In this document: in pieces, positions 43,686 through 53,562 of the stretch
Position numbering within the stretch: position 1 is the stretch's first letter
Layout: each line of letters opens with the position of its first letter
DNA from: an uncultured Opitutia bacterium
GTDB lineage: Bacteria; Verrucomicrobiota; Verrucomicrobiia; Opitutales; Opitutaceae
Assembly: GCA_903877135.1 (NCBI GenBank)
Contig: CAIRCN010000044.1
Coordinates: 1-64,000, forward strand
DNA length: 64,000 nucleotides
Reading direction: 5' to 3'
Translations under genes and position numbers: made by a program
The notes under the pieces: generated by a model
The model's input: only the letters and a program-made list of their open reading frames with translations
Told to the model about the DNA's origin: nothing
The model's database searches: none

Positions 43686-44930
43686 ATGACAATTCGAGAT
43701 TGGCAGTCGCTGGACCCTCGTGCCGCCGCGAGAGAGGTGCATCGTCGAGTCAAACTGCTCTCACCCGGCCAGCAACGCGCCGTGATTGCGTCGCTGCGAA
43801 ACGAGGTCGCTCTAGAGCAAGATCTAGCCGCAGTTCAACCCAACGCACCCCTCTCGGGTGTGCCCTATCTGCTGAAAGATCTCTTTGATCTTGCCGGACA
43901 ACCGACTTGCGCCGGCTCCACTTTTCTCCCCGAAGTGCGCCCCACCCCATCGGCCGACTCCGCCATCGTGCGGGCGCTGGGTGAAGCCGGTGCCATTTGC
44001 ACGGGCAAGACACACCTGCACGAATTCGCCTACGGCATCACCGGCGAGAATCAGCACTACGGCGACTGCGAGCATCCGCGTTTTCCCGGCCGTACCACTG
44101 GCGGTTCCAGCAGCGGCTCGGCGGCGGCGGTGGCGGCGGGGATCGTGCCGCTGGCGATCGGCACGGACACGGGCGGCTCGGTGCGGCTGCCCGCCGCGTT
44201 CTGCGGGCTGTTTGGCTTTAGGCTCACACCGCGCGACCGTTTCATCGCCGACGCGTTTCCACTAGCAGTGAGTTTCGACACGACCGGCTGGTTCACTACC
44301 AACGCGGACGACATGAACCTAGTAACGCAAACCCTGTGTGGCTCCGATTCCCTCTCACACGAACCGCGCGGCTGCTACCTCGAAAGGCCGGGCATGGATG
44401 CGGATGCTGCCGCCGCGTGTCTATGCGCCAGCAGGCGTCTTGGTCCAGCTGCGGATGCCGCTACGCAACGCGAATTGACCGAGGCCTTTTCCGCCGCTGT
44501 GGAAATCTACAGCACCCTCGTCGCCGCCGAGGCGTGGCAGGTGCACAAAAACTGGTTCGAGCCCTTCCGAAATCGCTACGATCCCTTCGTCTGGCAGAGG
44601 CTGAACCGCGCTCGCACCATCGAGACAGGCGAAGTCGAACGTGCGCGCGGCCAGCTCGCCCAAGTCCGAAAAACCTGGGCGGCGTTTTTCAGCGATCACG
44701 ATTTTCTCGTCCTACCCGCCGCGCCCTTCGGCGCGCTGACCAAGGCCGAGTGCACCATCGAAAACCGCAACCGCATCCTTACTTTGACTGCGCCCGCCAG
44801 TCTCGGTGGCCGGCCGGTGCTGACCGTGCCCGTCACCCTGCCCTCGGGCCTGACCACAGGTCTTCAGATCGTGGTCCGCGATGTGCACAGTCCGGTGGTG
44901 TGTTGGGCGCTCGCCAAGTTCAACGACTGA
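43686..44930 (+). CDS. Amidase signature family enzyme
   Basis: The 414-residue hydrolase has the Ser-cisSer-Lys triad: Lys near 63 in Y-L-L-K-D-L-F-D, the cis-Ser near 140 in G-G-S-S-S-G-S-A, and the nucleophile near 164 in D-T-G-G-S-V-R. Family members cleave amides including allophanate, glutamyl-tRNA and aryl amides; the sequence does not fix the substrate. Its length is shorter than GatA, so a tRNA role is unlikely. It stands alone on the plus strand, divergent from the RidA gene and convergent with the stress protein. Confidence 0.88.
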   Translation: MTIRDWQSLDPRAAAREVHRRVKLLSPGQQRAVIASLRNEVALEQDLAAVQPNAPLSGVPYLLKDLFDLAGQPTCAGSTFLPEVRPTPSADSAIVRALGEAGAICTGKTHLHEFAYGITGENQHYGDCEHPRFPGRTTGGSSSGSAAAVAAGIVPLAIGTDTGGSVRLPAAFCGLFGFRLTPRDRFIADAFPLAVSFDTTGWFTTNADDMNLVTQTLCGSDSLSHEPRGCYLERPGMDADAAAACLCASRRLGPAADAATQRELTEAFSAAVEIYSTLVAAEAWQVHKNWFEPFRNRYDPFVWQRLNRARTIETGEVERARGQLAQVRKTWAAFFSDHDFLVLPAAPFGALTKAECTIENRNRILTLTAPASLGGRPVLTVPVTLPSGLTTGLQIVVRDVHSPVVCWALAKFND

Positions 44931-44953
44931 ACTCCCGCCCGCCAGCGGCGCGG

Positions 44954-45379
44954 TTAAGTTGCGCCCTTGGCCTTGATGAGAAGGAGCGGCACCAGAATGT
45001 TGTGCCGCACGTGGCGGACGGTGCTGCCCAGAAACAGGTCGCCCACGATCAGGTGTCCGTGCGTGCTCATCGCCACGAGATCGCAGCCCTTCGCTTTGAC
45101 CCATTTGACGATCTCCTCGCCGGGTTCGCCAAAAGCCAGCTCGGCCGTCGCCGCGACGCCGGCTATCTGCAACTCCGCCTTGATTTTTTCCAAGTAGGTC
45201 ACGTCTTCCGCCACCTCCGGGCTGACCGCCTCGGAGCCAAAAGTGCGCGCCGCCCAGCCATCGGCGACGTGCAACAGCACCACTTGGCTGTGCATGAGGA
45301 GCGCGAGTTCTTTAATATGCTCGATGATCGTCCGGTCAGTGGGGGTCGCTTCCAGGGTAACGAGAATTTTTTTATACAT
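44954..45379 (-). CDS. Universal stress protein (UspA family)
   Basis: The 141-residue protein starts K-K-I-L-V-T-L-E-A-T and has the nucleotide-binding motif G-x2-G-x9-G-S/T-V near the C terminus (H-G-H-L-I-V-G-D-L-F-L-G-S-T). It should bind ATP. It lies 18 bases downstream of the Nramp transporter on the same strand, so the two probably form an operon. Confidence 0.9.
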   Translation of the reverse strand: MYKKILVTLEATPTDRTIIEHIKELALLMHSQVVLLHVADGWAARTFGSEAVSPEVAEDVTYLEKIKAELQIAGVAATAELAFGEPGEEIVKWVKAKGCDLVAMSTHGHLIVGDLFLGSTVRHVRHNILVPLLLIKAKGAT

Positions 45380-45397
45380 AGCGCAGCTTTTCGCGAC

Positions 45398-46843
45398 TCA
45401 GTGTCCAACAATCACCGCCCAAGCTTCCCGGAGTGCATCGGGCAGAGTGTAAAGATCCATGGCGGTGATGAGGATGGCACTACCCCATCCGGTAATCAAC
45501 AGGAACCAGCCGTTGCGCCATTCGCCCATGCGCTTGCGCGAACTGGTGAAATGCAGCAGCGGAAACATCGCAAAGGGCAGAATCAGGCACAGCACCACCT
45601 GGCTGAGATTAACCAGCTCCGTCACGCTGCCGTTGCCGCGCACGCTGATGATCCAGATCGCCGGCACCACGGCCAGCGTCCGCGTGATCAGCCGCCGGAC
45701 CCACGGGCGGATGCGCCAGTGCATGAATCCCTCCATCACCACCTGTCCCGCGAGCGTGCCGGTGATGGTGCTGCTTTGTCCGCTCGCCAGCAGCGCCACC
45801 GCGAACAACGTGCTCGCCAGCGTCGTCCCCAGCAGCGGCGCAAGCGTTAGGTGCGCCACGCGGATCCAATCGCTGTCGGGACTGAACGCGATCGTCTGGC
45901 CGCCCGCCACGGTCACACTGGTTTTCCCATAAAACACCATCGCCGCCAGCACCAGAATCGCCGCGTTGATGAAGAACGCGATGGTCAGAGCGATGGTCGT
46001 GTCGATCGTGTTAAACCGGACGGCGCGGCGAATGGACGGCGCGTCCTGCTGCAACCGGCGCGTCTGCACCAAGGCCGAGTGCAGGTAGAGATTGTGCGGC
46101 ATCACCGTCGCCCCGATCATGCCGATCGCCACGATGAGCATGCCGGCCTCGGCAAAGTTGGGGCGCACCAGTGCCTGCCCCATTTCCAGAAAACTCGGCT
46201 GGGTCTGCGCCAGTCCGAAAATCTCGATGCCGTAGCAGACTGTGATGGTCAGCACGAAGACCGCGACCACCGCCTCTATCAGCCGCATCCCGATCCCTTG
46301 CAGGCTTAGGAGGAGCAGCACATCGACGGCCGTGATGATGATCGCCAGCTGCATCGGGATATGAAAAAGGAGATTGAGCGCGACGGCGCTGCCGAGGGAT
46401 TCAGCGAGGTCGGTCATGCCAATGGCAATTTCCATCGACACCCAGTTGGGCCAGCGCGTCCAACGCGGATACCAGTCGCGGCAGCACTGGGCGAGGTCTT
46501 TGCCGGTGGCCACGCCGAGTCGGGCCGCGATCACTTGTAGGAAGATGGCCATCAAACTGGCGAGGCCGACCACCCACAGCAGTCCGTATTTGAACTGCGC
46601 GCCGCCTTGCAGGTCGGTGCCCCAGTTGCCCGGGTCCATATAACCCACACTGATCAGAATCGCCGGCCCGACGAAGGCCCGCCACTGCTTCCAGAAGCCG
46701 GCTTTCTGGTCAGGCACTTCCACCGATCCGTGCATTCCTTCCAATGAGACGTGACTTGGGTGCAACTCGCTCGCATTCGCTGCCGCGCGCAACTCCCCCG
46801 GGGCGGACCTGTTGTCTTCCGGGGGCTGGTTCATTGGCGGCAT
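45398..46843 (-). CDS. Nramp-family divalent metal transporter (MntH-like)
   Basis: The 481-residue protein has about 11 membrane helices and the two Nramp metal-site motifs: D-P-G-N-W-G-T-D in helix 1 and M-P-H-N-L-Y-L-H-S in helix 6. It imports Mn2+ or Fe2+ with protons. The N terminus (M-P-P-M-N-Q-P-P) is a polar extension before the first helix; the ATG at 46843 or 46834 may be used. Upstream the frame stays open across the ABC permease region on the other strand, which is artefact. A stress protein follows in the same direction. Confidence 0.9.
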   Translation of the reverse strand: MPPMNQPPEDNRSAPGELRAAANASELHPSHVSLEGMHGSVEVPDQKAGFWKQWRAFVGPAILISVGYMDPGNWGTDLQGGAQFKYGLLWVVGLASLMAIFLQVIAARLGVATGKDLAQCCRDWYPRWTRWPNWVSMEIAIGMTDLAESLGSAVALNLLFHIPMQLAIIITAVDVLLLLSLQGIGMRLIEAVVAVFVLTITVCYGIEIFGLAQTQPSFLEMGQALVRPNFAEAGMLIVAIGMIGATVMPHNLYLHSALVQTRRLQQDAPSIRRAVRFNTIDTTIALTIAFFINAAILVLAAMVFYGKTSVTVAGGQTIAFSPDSDWIRVAHLTLAPLLGTTLASTLFAVALLASGQSSTITGTLAGQVVMEGFMHWRIRPWVRRLITRTLAVVPAIWIISVRGNGSVTELVNLSQVVLCLILPFAMFPLLHFTSSRKRMGEWRNGWFLLITGWGSAILITAMDLYTLPDALREAWAVIVGH

Positions 46844-47068
46844 TTCGACGACTGGTTCCTGCCGATGAGCGGCTGGGGCGCGGCGCGCGCCGGAACGACA
46901 CGCCCAAAGCCACCAGCATCGGGCGTTGGCGGGCAGGCGGAAGTGCAATTCATGCAGGACGGAATCGATGGCATCACGCCCATTCTGGCAAGCCCAAGTC
47001 AGCGCCACCTGCGGCCGCGTCACTTCGGCCTTGCCGCGCCGAGAGCCGGGCGAACACACTCCGCCGCG

Positions 47069-48763
47069 ATGTCGAAATCGCTTGCGCGCACCGTCTTCGT
47101 CCTCACCGCCGTGTTCTTCGCGGCGTTCTTCCTCTGGCCCATCCTCCAGATTCTCCAGGGTGGGTTCATCGACGCCGACGGTCACCTCACCTTCGCCTAC
47201 TTCACCACGCTGCTCTCCGACCCGACCTATCTCGGCGGCCTGCGCAACTCCCTCCTCCTCGCCTGCGCCACCACCGTCATCGCCCTCGCCCTCGCCCTTC
47301 CGCTCGCGTTCGTCAGCGACCGTTTTCATTTTCCCGGCAAAACCCTCCTCGGCTCCGTCGTGCTGATACCGATGATCCTGCCGCCCTTCGTGGGCGCCAT
47401 CGGCATCAAACAAATCTTCGGCCAATACGGCGCGCTCAACGCCCTGCTCCACCACGCCGGCCTGCTCGCGCCCGCCACGACGATCGACTGGTTCGCCGCG
47501 AACCAGTTCTGGGGCGTCGCCCTCGTGCAGGCGCTCGCGCTCTACCCCATCATCTACCTCAACACCGTCGCCGCCCTCGCCAACATCGACCCCGCGATGG
47601 AGGAGGCCGCGCAAAACCTCGGCTGCACCGGCCTGCGGCGTTTCTGGCGCATCACGCTCCCGCTCATCCATCCCGGCCTCTTCGCCGGCGGCACCATCGT
47701 CTTCATCTGGGCGTTCACCGAACTCGGCACGCCGCTCATCTTCGACTACGCGCAGGTGACAAGTGTCCAGATTTACTACGGCCTGAAAGACATCGGCGGC
47801 AACCCGTTCCCCTACGCGCTCACCGCCGTGATGCTCGCCTGCTCGGTCGCGCTCTACGCCATCGGCAAAGGCCTTTTTGGCCGCGCCAGCTACGCGATGA
47901 TGGCCAAGGCCACCAGCACCGGCGGCGCCCGCCCGCTCCCCGCCGCCCACGCCTGGCTGTGCACCGCGCTCTTCTTCGGCGTCATCTTCGTCGCCCTCCT
48001 GCCACACCTCGGCGTCGTCCTCGTCGCCTTCTCGCGCGAGTGGTATGCGACGGTCGTCCCGCACGCCTACACACTCGACAATTTCCGCCTCGCCCTCGGC
48101 CACGACCTCACCGTCCCCTCCATCGCCAACAGCCTGAAATTCGCCAGCATCTCCACCGTCATCGACCTCGTCCTCGGCGTCGCCATCGCCTACGTCATCG
48201 TGCGCTCGAAACTCGCCGGCCGCTCGGTCCTCGACTTCCTCGCGATGCTCCCGCTCGCCGTGCCCGGCATCGTGCTCGCCTTCGGTTATCTCGCCATGTC
48301 GCAGGACGGACGCTTCTGGTCGTTCATCAACCCGGTCCGCGACCCCACGATCCTCCTCACCATCGCCTACTCCGTCCGCCGTCTGCCCTACGTCGTGCGC
48401 TCCGCCGCCGCCGGCTTTCAGCAAACGAGCGAAACCCTCGAGGAAGCCGCGCTAAACCTCGGCTGCCCGCCGCTCAAGTCCGTCATCAAGGTCACGCTCC
48501 CGCTCATCGCCGCCAACCTCATCGCCGGCGTCCTGCTCGCCTTCGCCTTCGCGATGCTGGAAGTCAGCGACTCCCTCATCCTCGCCCAGAAACAGGCGTT
48601 TTACCCGATCACGAAGGCGATCCTGGAACTCTTCCAACTCCTCGGCGACGGCAAGTTCCTCGCGAGCGCCCTCGGCGTCTGGGCGATGGTTTTCCTCGGC
48701 GTTACCATCGCCGGTATGAGCCTCCTCCTCGGCAAGAAACTCGGGGCTATTTTCCGAGTGTAG
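47069..48763 (+). CDS. Fused two-domain ABC permease (iron(III)/thiamine type)
   Basis: The 564-residue membrane protein holds two permease halves with binding-protein-dependent transport signatures: E-E-A-A-Q-N-L-G-C-T-G in the first and E-E-A-A-L-N-L-G-C-P-P in the second, each the E-A-A loop that contacts the ATPase. This FbpB/ThiP-like layout goes with a periplasmic binding protein and a single ATPase. Neither is adjacent; candidates are at 59212-60831 and 60924-61994, about 10.5 kb away. The ATG at 47069 starts the first helix region; the frame is open farther upstream but the 225-base gap to the Nramp gene looks non-coding. Confidence 0.88.
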   Translation: MSKSLARTVFVLTAVFFAAFFLWPILQILQGGFIDADGHLTFAYFTTLLSDPTYLGGLRNSLLLACATTVIALALALPLAFVSDRFHFPGKTLLGSVVLIPMILPPFVGAIGIKQIFGQYGALNALLHHAGLLAPATTIDWFAANQFWGVALVQALALYPIIYLNTVAALANIDPAMEEAAQNLGCTGLRRFWRITLPLIHPGLFAGGTIVFIWAFTELGTPLIFDYAQVTSVQIYYGLKDIGGNPFPYALTAVMLACSVALYAIGKGLFGRASYAMMAKATSTGGARPLPAAHAWLCTALFFGVIFVALLPHLGVVLVAFSREWYATVVPHAYTLDNFRLALGHDLTVPSIANSLKFASISTVIDLVLGVAIAYVIVRSKLAGRSVLDFLAMLPLAVPGIVLAFGYLAMSQDGRFWSFINPVRDPTILLTIAYSVRRLPYVVRSAAAGFQQTSETLEEAALNLGCPPLKSVIKVTLPLIAANLIAGVLLAFAFAMLEVSDSLILAQKQAFYPITKAILELFQLLGDGKFLASALGVWAMVFLGVTIAGMSLLLGKKLGAIFRV

Positions 48764-48784
48764 CAAGAAACCAAACGACCTCCC

Positions 48785-49636
48785 ATGCCCCTCCTCCTCC
48801 TCGTCTCCCTTATCTGGGCCTTTTCCTTCGGGCTCATCAAGCAACTCGGACTCGACGGCACCTTCGTCTCCGCCGCACGGCTCGGGCTGGCGCTGCTCGT
48901 CTTTATCCCGTTCCTGCGGCTGCGCGGTGTCGCCCAGCGCACCTGCCTCGCACTCGCCGGCATCGGCGCCGTGCAGTTCGGGCTCATGTATCTCGCCTAC
49001 AACGAGAGCTTCCGCTTCCTCAAGGCCCACGAGATCGCGCTCTTCACGCTGACCACACCCGTCCTCGTCACACTGCTCGCCGACGCCTTTGACCACACGC
49101 TCCGCGCCCGCGCCATGCTCGCCGCGCTGCTCGCCGTCCTCGGCGGTGCCGCGATCTATGCCCGGGCCGCGCCGTCCGCCGCCACGCTCACGGGCGTCGC
49201 GCTCGTGCAGCTCTCTAACCTCGCCTTCGCCCTCGGCCAAGTGCTCTACCGACGGCTCCGCCTGCGGCAGCCCGCCCTGCGCGACCGCAACGTCTTCGGC
49301 CTGCTCTACGCCGGCGGCTTCGCCATCGCGCTCGCCGCGATGTTCTCCCGCGACATCAACGCCATCCTCAACACCAAGGAGCTCTTGATTCTGCTCTATC
49401 TCGGCGTCGTGGCCTCAGGCCTCGGCTTTTTCCTCTGGAACCTGGGCGCCACGCGCGTCTCCACCGGCACGCTCGCAGCGATGAATAACGCGAAAATCCC
49501 CCTCGCCGTAGCCGTCTCTCTGCTGGTCTTCGGAGAAACCGCCGACTGGCCTCGTCTGCTTTTGAGCGGCGCCTTCATGTTCGCCGCCATCGCCGTGGCC
49601 GAGGGCTGGTTCCGCGCCAAGGCGTCCGAAAGCTGA
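48785..49636 (+). CDS. DMT/EamA-family transporter
   Basis: The 283-residue protein has ten predicted membrane helices in two EamA repeats and no soluble domains. It is similar to bacterial drug/metabolite exporters such as YdcZ/EamA, which move amino acids or small metabolites. The start at 48785 follows the ABC permease by 21 bases on the same strand, so they are probably co-transcribed, but a joint role is not evident. Confidence 0.85.
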   Translation: MPLLLLVSLIWAFSFGLIKQLGLDGTFVSAARLGLALLVFIPFLRLRGVAQRTCLALAGIGAVQFGLMYLAYNESFRFLKAHEIALFTLTTPVLVTLLADAFDHTLRARAMLAALLAVLGGAAIYARAAPSAATLTGVALVQLSNLAFALGQVLYRRLRLRQPALRDRNVFGLLYAGGFAIALAAMFSRDINAILNTKELLILLYLGVVASGLGFFLWNLGATRVSTGTLAAMNNAKIPLAVAVSLLVFGETADWPRLLLSGAFMFAAIAVAEGWFRAKASES

Positions 49637-49685
49637 TTTCGTCGGCCGCGACAATCGACAGGTGTCGGTAAGATGCTGGCGCTGC

Positions 49686-51089
49686 CTATGATGACGGGTG
49701 CGCTGCGTAATAGGCGTTGACCTTGTCAGCGACGTCGCTGAATCCGATGTCCTCGGTGTAAACTAGCTTGAATTCTGCGATCGCCAGGTCCAGGTGGCCC
49801 ATCAGCTCATGGCACGCACCAAGCTCGTAGATGATTTCCTTTTTCTGCTCGGTCATGCCCCCGAGTTCGGCCTTCGCGGTGCCGAGTTGCGCCACCGCTA
49901 GGTCGTAGAGCCTCTTAGCCTTGAAGGCGCGGCCGAGCCCCGTCAGCGCGGCGATGCGCACCTGCGGATTTTTCTGTGCATGCTGAAACTGCGCGATCGC
50001 CTGGTCGAACTGGCCGGCTGCGAGACAGCGCGCGCCCAGCACCTGCCGGGCCGCAAAATCGTTGGGGTAACGCTCCACCGTGCGCTGCGCGTCGCTGAGC
50101 CGGAACGCCGCCAGCTCGGCGCGCACCCCGTCGCGCCGCGCAACTGTATCCGCATTTCCCGGCGCCGCGGCGACGGCGATTTCGCACTCCTGCAGCCGGC
50201 GCTCGATCAGCGCGGCCATGAGATCCGATTCTTGTTTTTCGAGGGAACTGTCCACCGCGCCCGCTGGCTGCTGCCGGGCCTGGCGCACCCACGCAAGCGC
50301 CTCATCGGGCCGACCGAGCTGTCGACACCCCCGGCACGAGCGCCCGGTAATGGTTCAAATTCGCCGGCTCCTCCGCGACCCGGACGCGCGCCTCGTCCAG
50401 GAGCCGGTGCGTCATGTCCTCCGCCGCGACCACTTTCGCGGACTGCTCGAGCGAGAAGGCCTGCGCCTCGTCGTTAAGTTTTTCGCGAAACGAACCGGTC
50501 GATTCCCAATTGCCCTGCGTGAGCGTCTGTGCCACCGACGCCTTGCGCATCAGGTTTTGCGCGCCGCCATCCACTGGATGTACGCGCAGCACCGCATCGG
50601 CCAGTCGGAGCGCCTCGGCGGGTTTGCCGGCAGCGAGCAACCCTTCGCCGAGCGCGAGCAAATTGGCGTGGTCGTCGGGCGCGAGTTCGCGGATAGCCTC
50701 GTAGGCAAACGCCGCCGTCTCGGGCCAACCGAGCGCCAGTGCGGACTCGGCGAGCAGCTTGAGGGCCGGCGCGCTGGTCGGGTTGCCTGCCAGGGCCTTT
50801 TCAGCGGCCTCGAGCAACTTGGCCGGTCCTTTTTCGCAGCGCCCATGAAGAACGGCGCGGTGGAAAGGCTGCCCAGCGCCTTGGCCATGAAACGGTTTCT
50901 CGTCTGAAACTGCCGCAACTGCGCGGCGCGCTGGAGCCGGCGCGCGGCCAGGCAGCCGGGCGCGGTTTTCAAAATCTGCGCACAGGCGTCGAGCGCGTAG
51001 TCGAGGTTGCCGCGCTCCAGCCCGACCCGCGCATTCTCGGCCAGCTTTTGCTGACGGGCGTCAAGCGAAGAAACAGAAACTTCAGACAT
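49686..51089 (-). pseudogene. TPR-repeat protein disrupted by two frameshifts
   Basis: Three minus-strand frames join into one protein of about 465 residues with helical repeats of the TPR type. The first part starts with ATG at 51089 (M-S-E-V-S-V-S-S) and runs to about 50833, where one base seems missing in GACCGGCC (GACCCGGCC would keep the frame and give A-K-K-D-P-A-K-L-L-E). The second part runs to about 50325, where the frame shifts again; the third continues R-Q-L-G-R-P-D-E-A-L-A-W to the stop at 49686. Similarity is continuous across both breaks, so the damage is recent or the sequence has errors. The function of the intact protein is unknown. Confidence 0.75.
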
Positions 51090-51138
51090 GGGCCGCAAGC
51101 AACGCCGCGCAGCTAGGAGGGTCAACGCTAGAGTCGTT

Positions 51139-52467
51139 TCACTCCAGCACATCCAGCCCGGCCCGCGCCGCCACGTCGAGCCGCCGCAGCGCTGCCCGCA
51201 CCATGGCGTCGCCCGGTCCCTCGACTAGCAACCGCAGCTTCGCCTCGGTGCCCGAGTAGCGCACCAGCACGCGGCCCTGGGTGCCAAGCTCGGCCTCCAG
51301 CGCACGGATGACCGCGTTGAGCGCGGAGAGGGATTCGAGCGGACGTTTCTCCCGCACACGGAGCGCCGCGGTGAGCTGCGAAAATTTCCGCAAGCGCCGG
51401 CGCAGCTCCGAGAGCGGCCGGCCGGTGGCGAGCATCACCGCGATTACTTTCAACGCCGCAACCAAGCCGTCGCCCGTCGGCGAAATCTCCGCGCAGATGA
51501 TGTGCCCGCTGCTCTCGCCGCCCAAGGTCGCGCCCTCGGCGCGCATCCGCTCGATGACATAACGGTCGCCGATGGCGGTGCGCACGGTCCGGCCGCCGGC
51601 CGCCGCGACGGCGGCATCGACGCCGAGATTGCTCTGCATCGTGATGACCAGGGTGTTTTTCGGGAGCGCACCGGCCGCCAGCGCGTGCGTCGCGAGGATC
51701 GTGAGGATTTCGTCGCCGTCGAGCACGCCGCCCAGCTCGTCGCACAGCACGCAACGGTCGCCGTCACCGTCGTGCGCGATGCCCAGCCGCGCACCCTTGG
51801 CGACCACGCGTTCGGCCAGCGCCTTTGGATTTTCACTGCCAACACCGATGTTGATATTGTGCCCATCGGGAGCCTCGCCGAGGCCGATCACCTCCGCGCC
51901 CAGACCGAGCAGCGCCACCGGACTCGTCGCGCAGGTCGCGCCGTTGGCGGTGTCGAGCACGACACGCCAGCCGGCGAGCGAGCCGCCCGGCAACAGCGCC
52001 TGCGCCTCCCACGCATAGGCCGACGCAGCCTCCTCGTGCGCCATGCTGGTGTTGACGGGCGCAACCAGTTTCTCTGGCAGGGCGCGCTCGATGGCGAGTT
52101 CCTCGGCGTCGGTCATCTTCACGCCGCCGGGACCGAAAAACTTGATGCCATTGTCGCCCGGCGGATTGTGCGAAGCCGTGATGACCACGCCCAGCGCCTC
52201 ACGGCCGATCCGCACGGCGCGGGCCACCGCCGGCGTGGGCAGCACGCCGAGCGCCACCGGTTCGCAGCCGCCGGCCCGCAGGCCGCGCGCCACCGCGTCC
52301 GCCAGCGACGCCCCGGAAGCGCGCGTGTCGCGACCGATAACCGCGCGGCCCTTTTGCTTCAGCCAGCTCGCGGCGGCGAAGGCCAGCCGCTCGGCAAACG
52401 CCTCGTTGACCAGCGGGCCGCCGTAGGGTCCGCGCACGCCGTCGGTGCCGAAGTACTCCCGGTTCAT
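51139..52467 (-). CDS. glmM: Phosphoglucosamine mutase
   Basis: The 442-residue enzyme converts glucosamine 6-phosphate to glucosamine 1-phosphate for peptidoglycan and LPS. It shows the N-terminal Y-F-G-T-D-G-V-R-G, the phosphoserine loop T-A-S-H-N-P, the metal loop D-G-D-G-D-R and the sugar loop G-G-E-S-S-G-H. The ATG at 52467 overlaps the trpD stop by four bases (52464-52467), so translation is coupled to an otherwise unrelated gene. Confidence 0.94.
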   Translation of the reverse strand: MNREYFGTDGVRGPYGGPLVNEAFAERLAFAAASWLKQKGRAVIGRDTRASGASLADAVARGLRAGGCEPVALGVLPTPAVARAVRIGREALGVVITASHNPPGDNGIKFFGPGGVKMTDAEELAIERALPEKLVAPVNTSMAHEEAASAYAWEAQALLPGGSLAGWRVVLDTANGATCATSPVALLGLGAEVIGLGEAPDGHNINIGVGSENPKALAERVVAKGARLGIAHDGDGDRCVLCDELGGVLDGDEILTILATHALAAGALPKNTLVITMQSNLGVDAAVAAAGGRTVRTAIGDRYVIERMRAEGATLGGESSGHIICAEISPTGDGLVAALKVIAVMLATGRPLSELRRRLRKFSQLTAALRVREKRPLESLSALNAVIRALEAELGTQGRVLVRYSGTEAKLRLLVEGPGDAMVRAALRRLDVAARAGLDVLE

Positions 52468-53510
52468 GCGCGGTAAAAATCGCGGGTTTGCTCGACCTTC
52501 CGCTGCACCGCGCCGCTGAGCAACTGCTCGCGCGCCAGGCCCACACCGGTGACGACATCGGGCACCTTGCCGACGATCCACAGCGCCACGGCCGCATTGA
52601 GGGCAATGGTGTCGGTCAGTCCGGCCGGCGCCGTCCCGGCCAGCACGCTCTCCGTGATGGCGAGGTTTGCGGCGAGGTCGCCGCCCTGCAGCTCGGCGAA
52701 CGGTGCGGCCGGCAGCCCGAAGTCCGCCGCGCGCCACTCGGCGTTCAGACCCCGCAATCGGCCGGCGCCGTGCACGACGTTTGCCGTCGCGGTGGTCAGT
52801 TCATCGATACCGCGGTCCGGTCCGAGCACGCCGTGAACCGCGAGACCCGACCCGATACCAAGCGCATCCAGCGCGCCGGCGAGTTTCGCCACCCACGGCC
52901 TGGCAAACACGCCGAGCAGGAGATGCTCGGGCCGGCCGGGATTGATCAGCGGGCCGAGAATGTTGAAAATCGTGCGCTGGCCGCGCGCCGCGAGCGCCTT
53001 GCGCACCTGCGCGATGTGCTTGAACGCCGGATGAAAGGCCGGCGCGAAAAAGAACACGTAGCCCAGCTCGTCGAGTGCGCGGCGGTGCTGCTCCGGCGAC
53101 GCCTCGAGATTCACGCCCAGCGCCGCCAGCAGGTCCGCGCTGCCGCACTTCGACGTGATGCCGCGGTTGCCGTGTTTCATCACTTTCACTCCGGCACTGG
53201 CGAGAACGAGGACGACGAGACTGGAGATGTTGAATCCACCGGCGTGGTCGCCGCCCGTGCCGACAATATCGATCGCCTGCGGCGCCCACGCTTCGACGCC
53301 AGGATTCCGCGCCCGCGCCCAAAATGCCCGCGCAAACGCCGCCACCTCCGCCGCCGTCTCGCCCTTGGCCGCCAACGCGGTGAGAAACGCGCCCTTGGTG
53401 TCGTCAGGCACCTCGATAGCTGCGAGTTCAGCCGCGGCGATTTCCACCTGGTCCACCGTCAGGTCGCGCTGGGCGGCAAGCTGGGCGGTGAGGTCGGGAA
53501 GCGAGGGCAT
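52464..53510 (-). CDS. trpD: Anthranilate phosphoribosyltransferase
   Basis: The 348-residue enzyme joins anthranilate and PRPP in tryptophan synthesis. The PRPP-binding G-T-G-G-D motif, K-H-G-N-R-G-I-T-S-K-C-G-S-A-D and I-L-G-P-L-I-N-P are present. No other trp genes are nearby. It leads the unit with glmM, 52 bases after uppP on the same strand. Confidence 0.94.
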   Translation of the reverse strand: MPSLPDLTAQLAAQRDLTVDQVEIAAAELAAIEVPDDTKGAFLTALAAKGETAAEVAAFARAFWARARNPGVEAWAPQAIDIVGTGGDHAGGFNISSLVVLVLASAGVKVMKHGNRGITSKCGSADLLAALGVNLEASPEQHRRALDELGYVFFFAPAFHPAFKHIAQVRKALAARGQRTIFNILGPLINPGRPEHLLLGVFARPWVAKLAGALDALGIGSGLAVHGVLGPDRGIDELTTATANVVHGAGRLRGLNAEWRAADFGLPAAPFAELQGGDLAANLAITESVLAGTAPAGLTDTIALNAAVALWIVGKVPDVVTGVGLAREQLLSGAVQRKVEQTRDFYRA

Positions 53511-53562
53511 TCCGGCGAGTCAGGAGAGAGGGCGTCGCGCCGCAAATGAAATTCGCGGCCGG

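Noticed and set aside
46850-48424. Long minus-strand frame that continues the Nramp gene upstream under the ABC permease
   Set aside because: It is low-complexity, rich in E, G, D and R, and runs antisense to a well-supported permease; the Nramp N terminus begins at 46843.
46744-49092. 782-codon plus-strand frame across the ABC permease and EamA genes
   Set aside because: It is arginine-, proline- and histidine-rich shadow sequence in another frame of two recognised membrane proteins.
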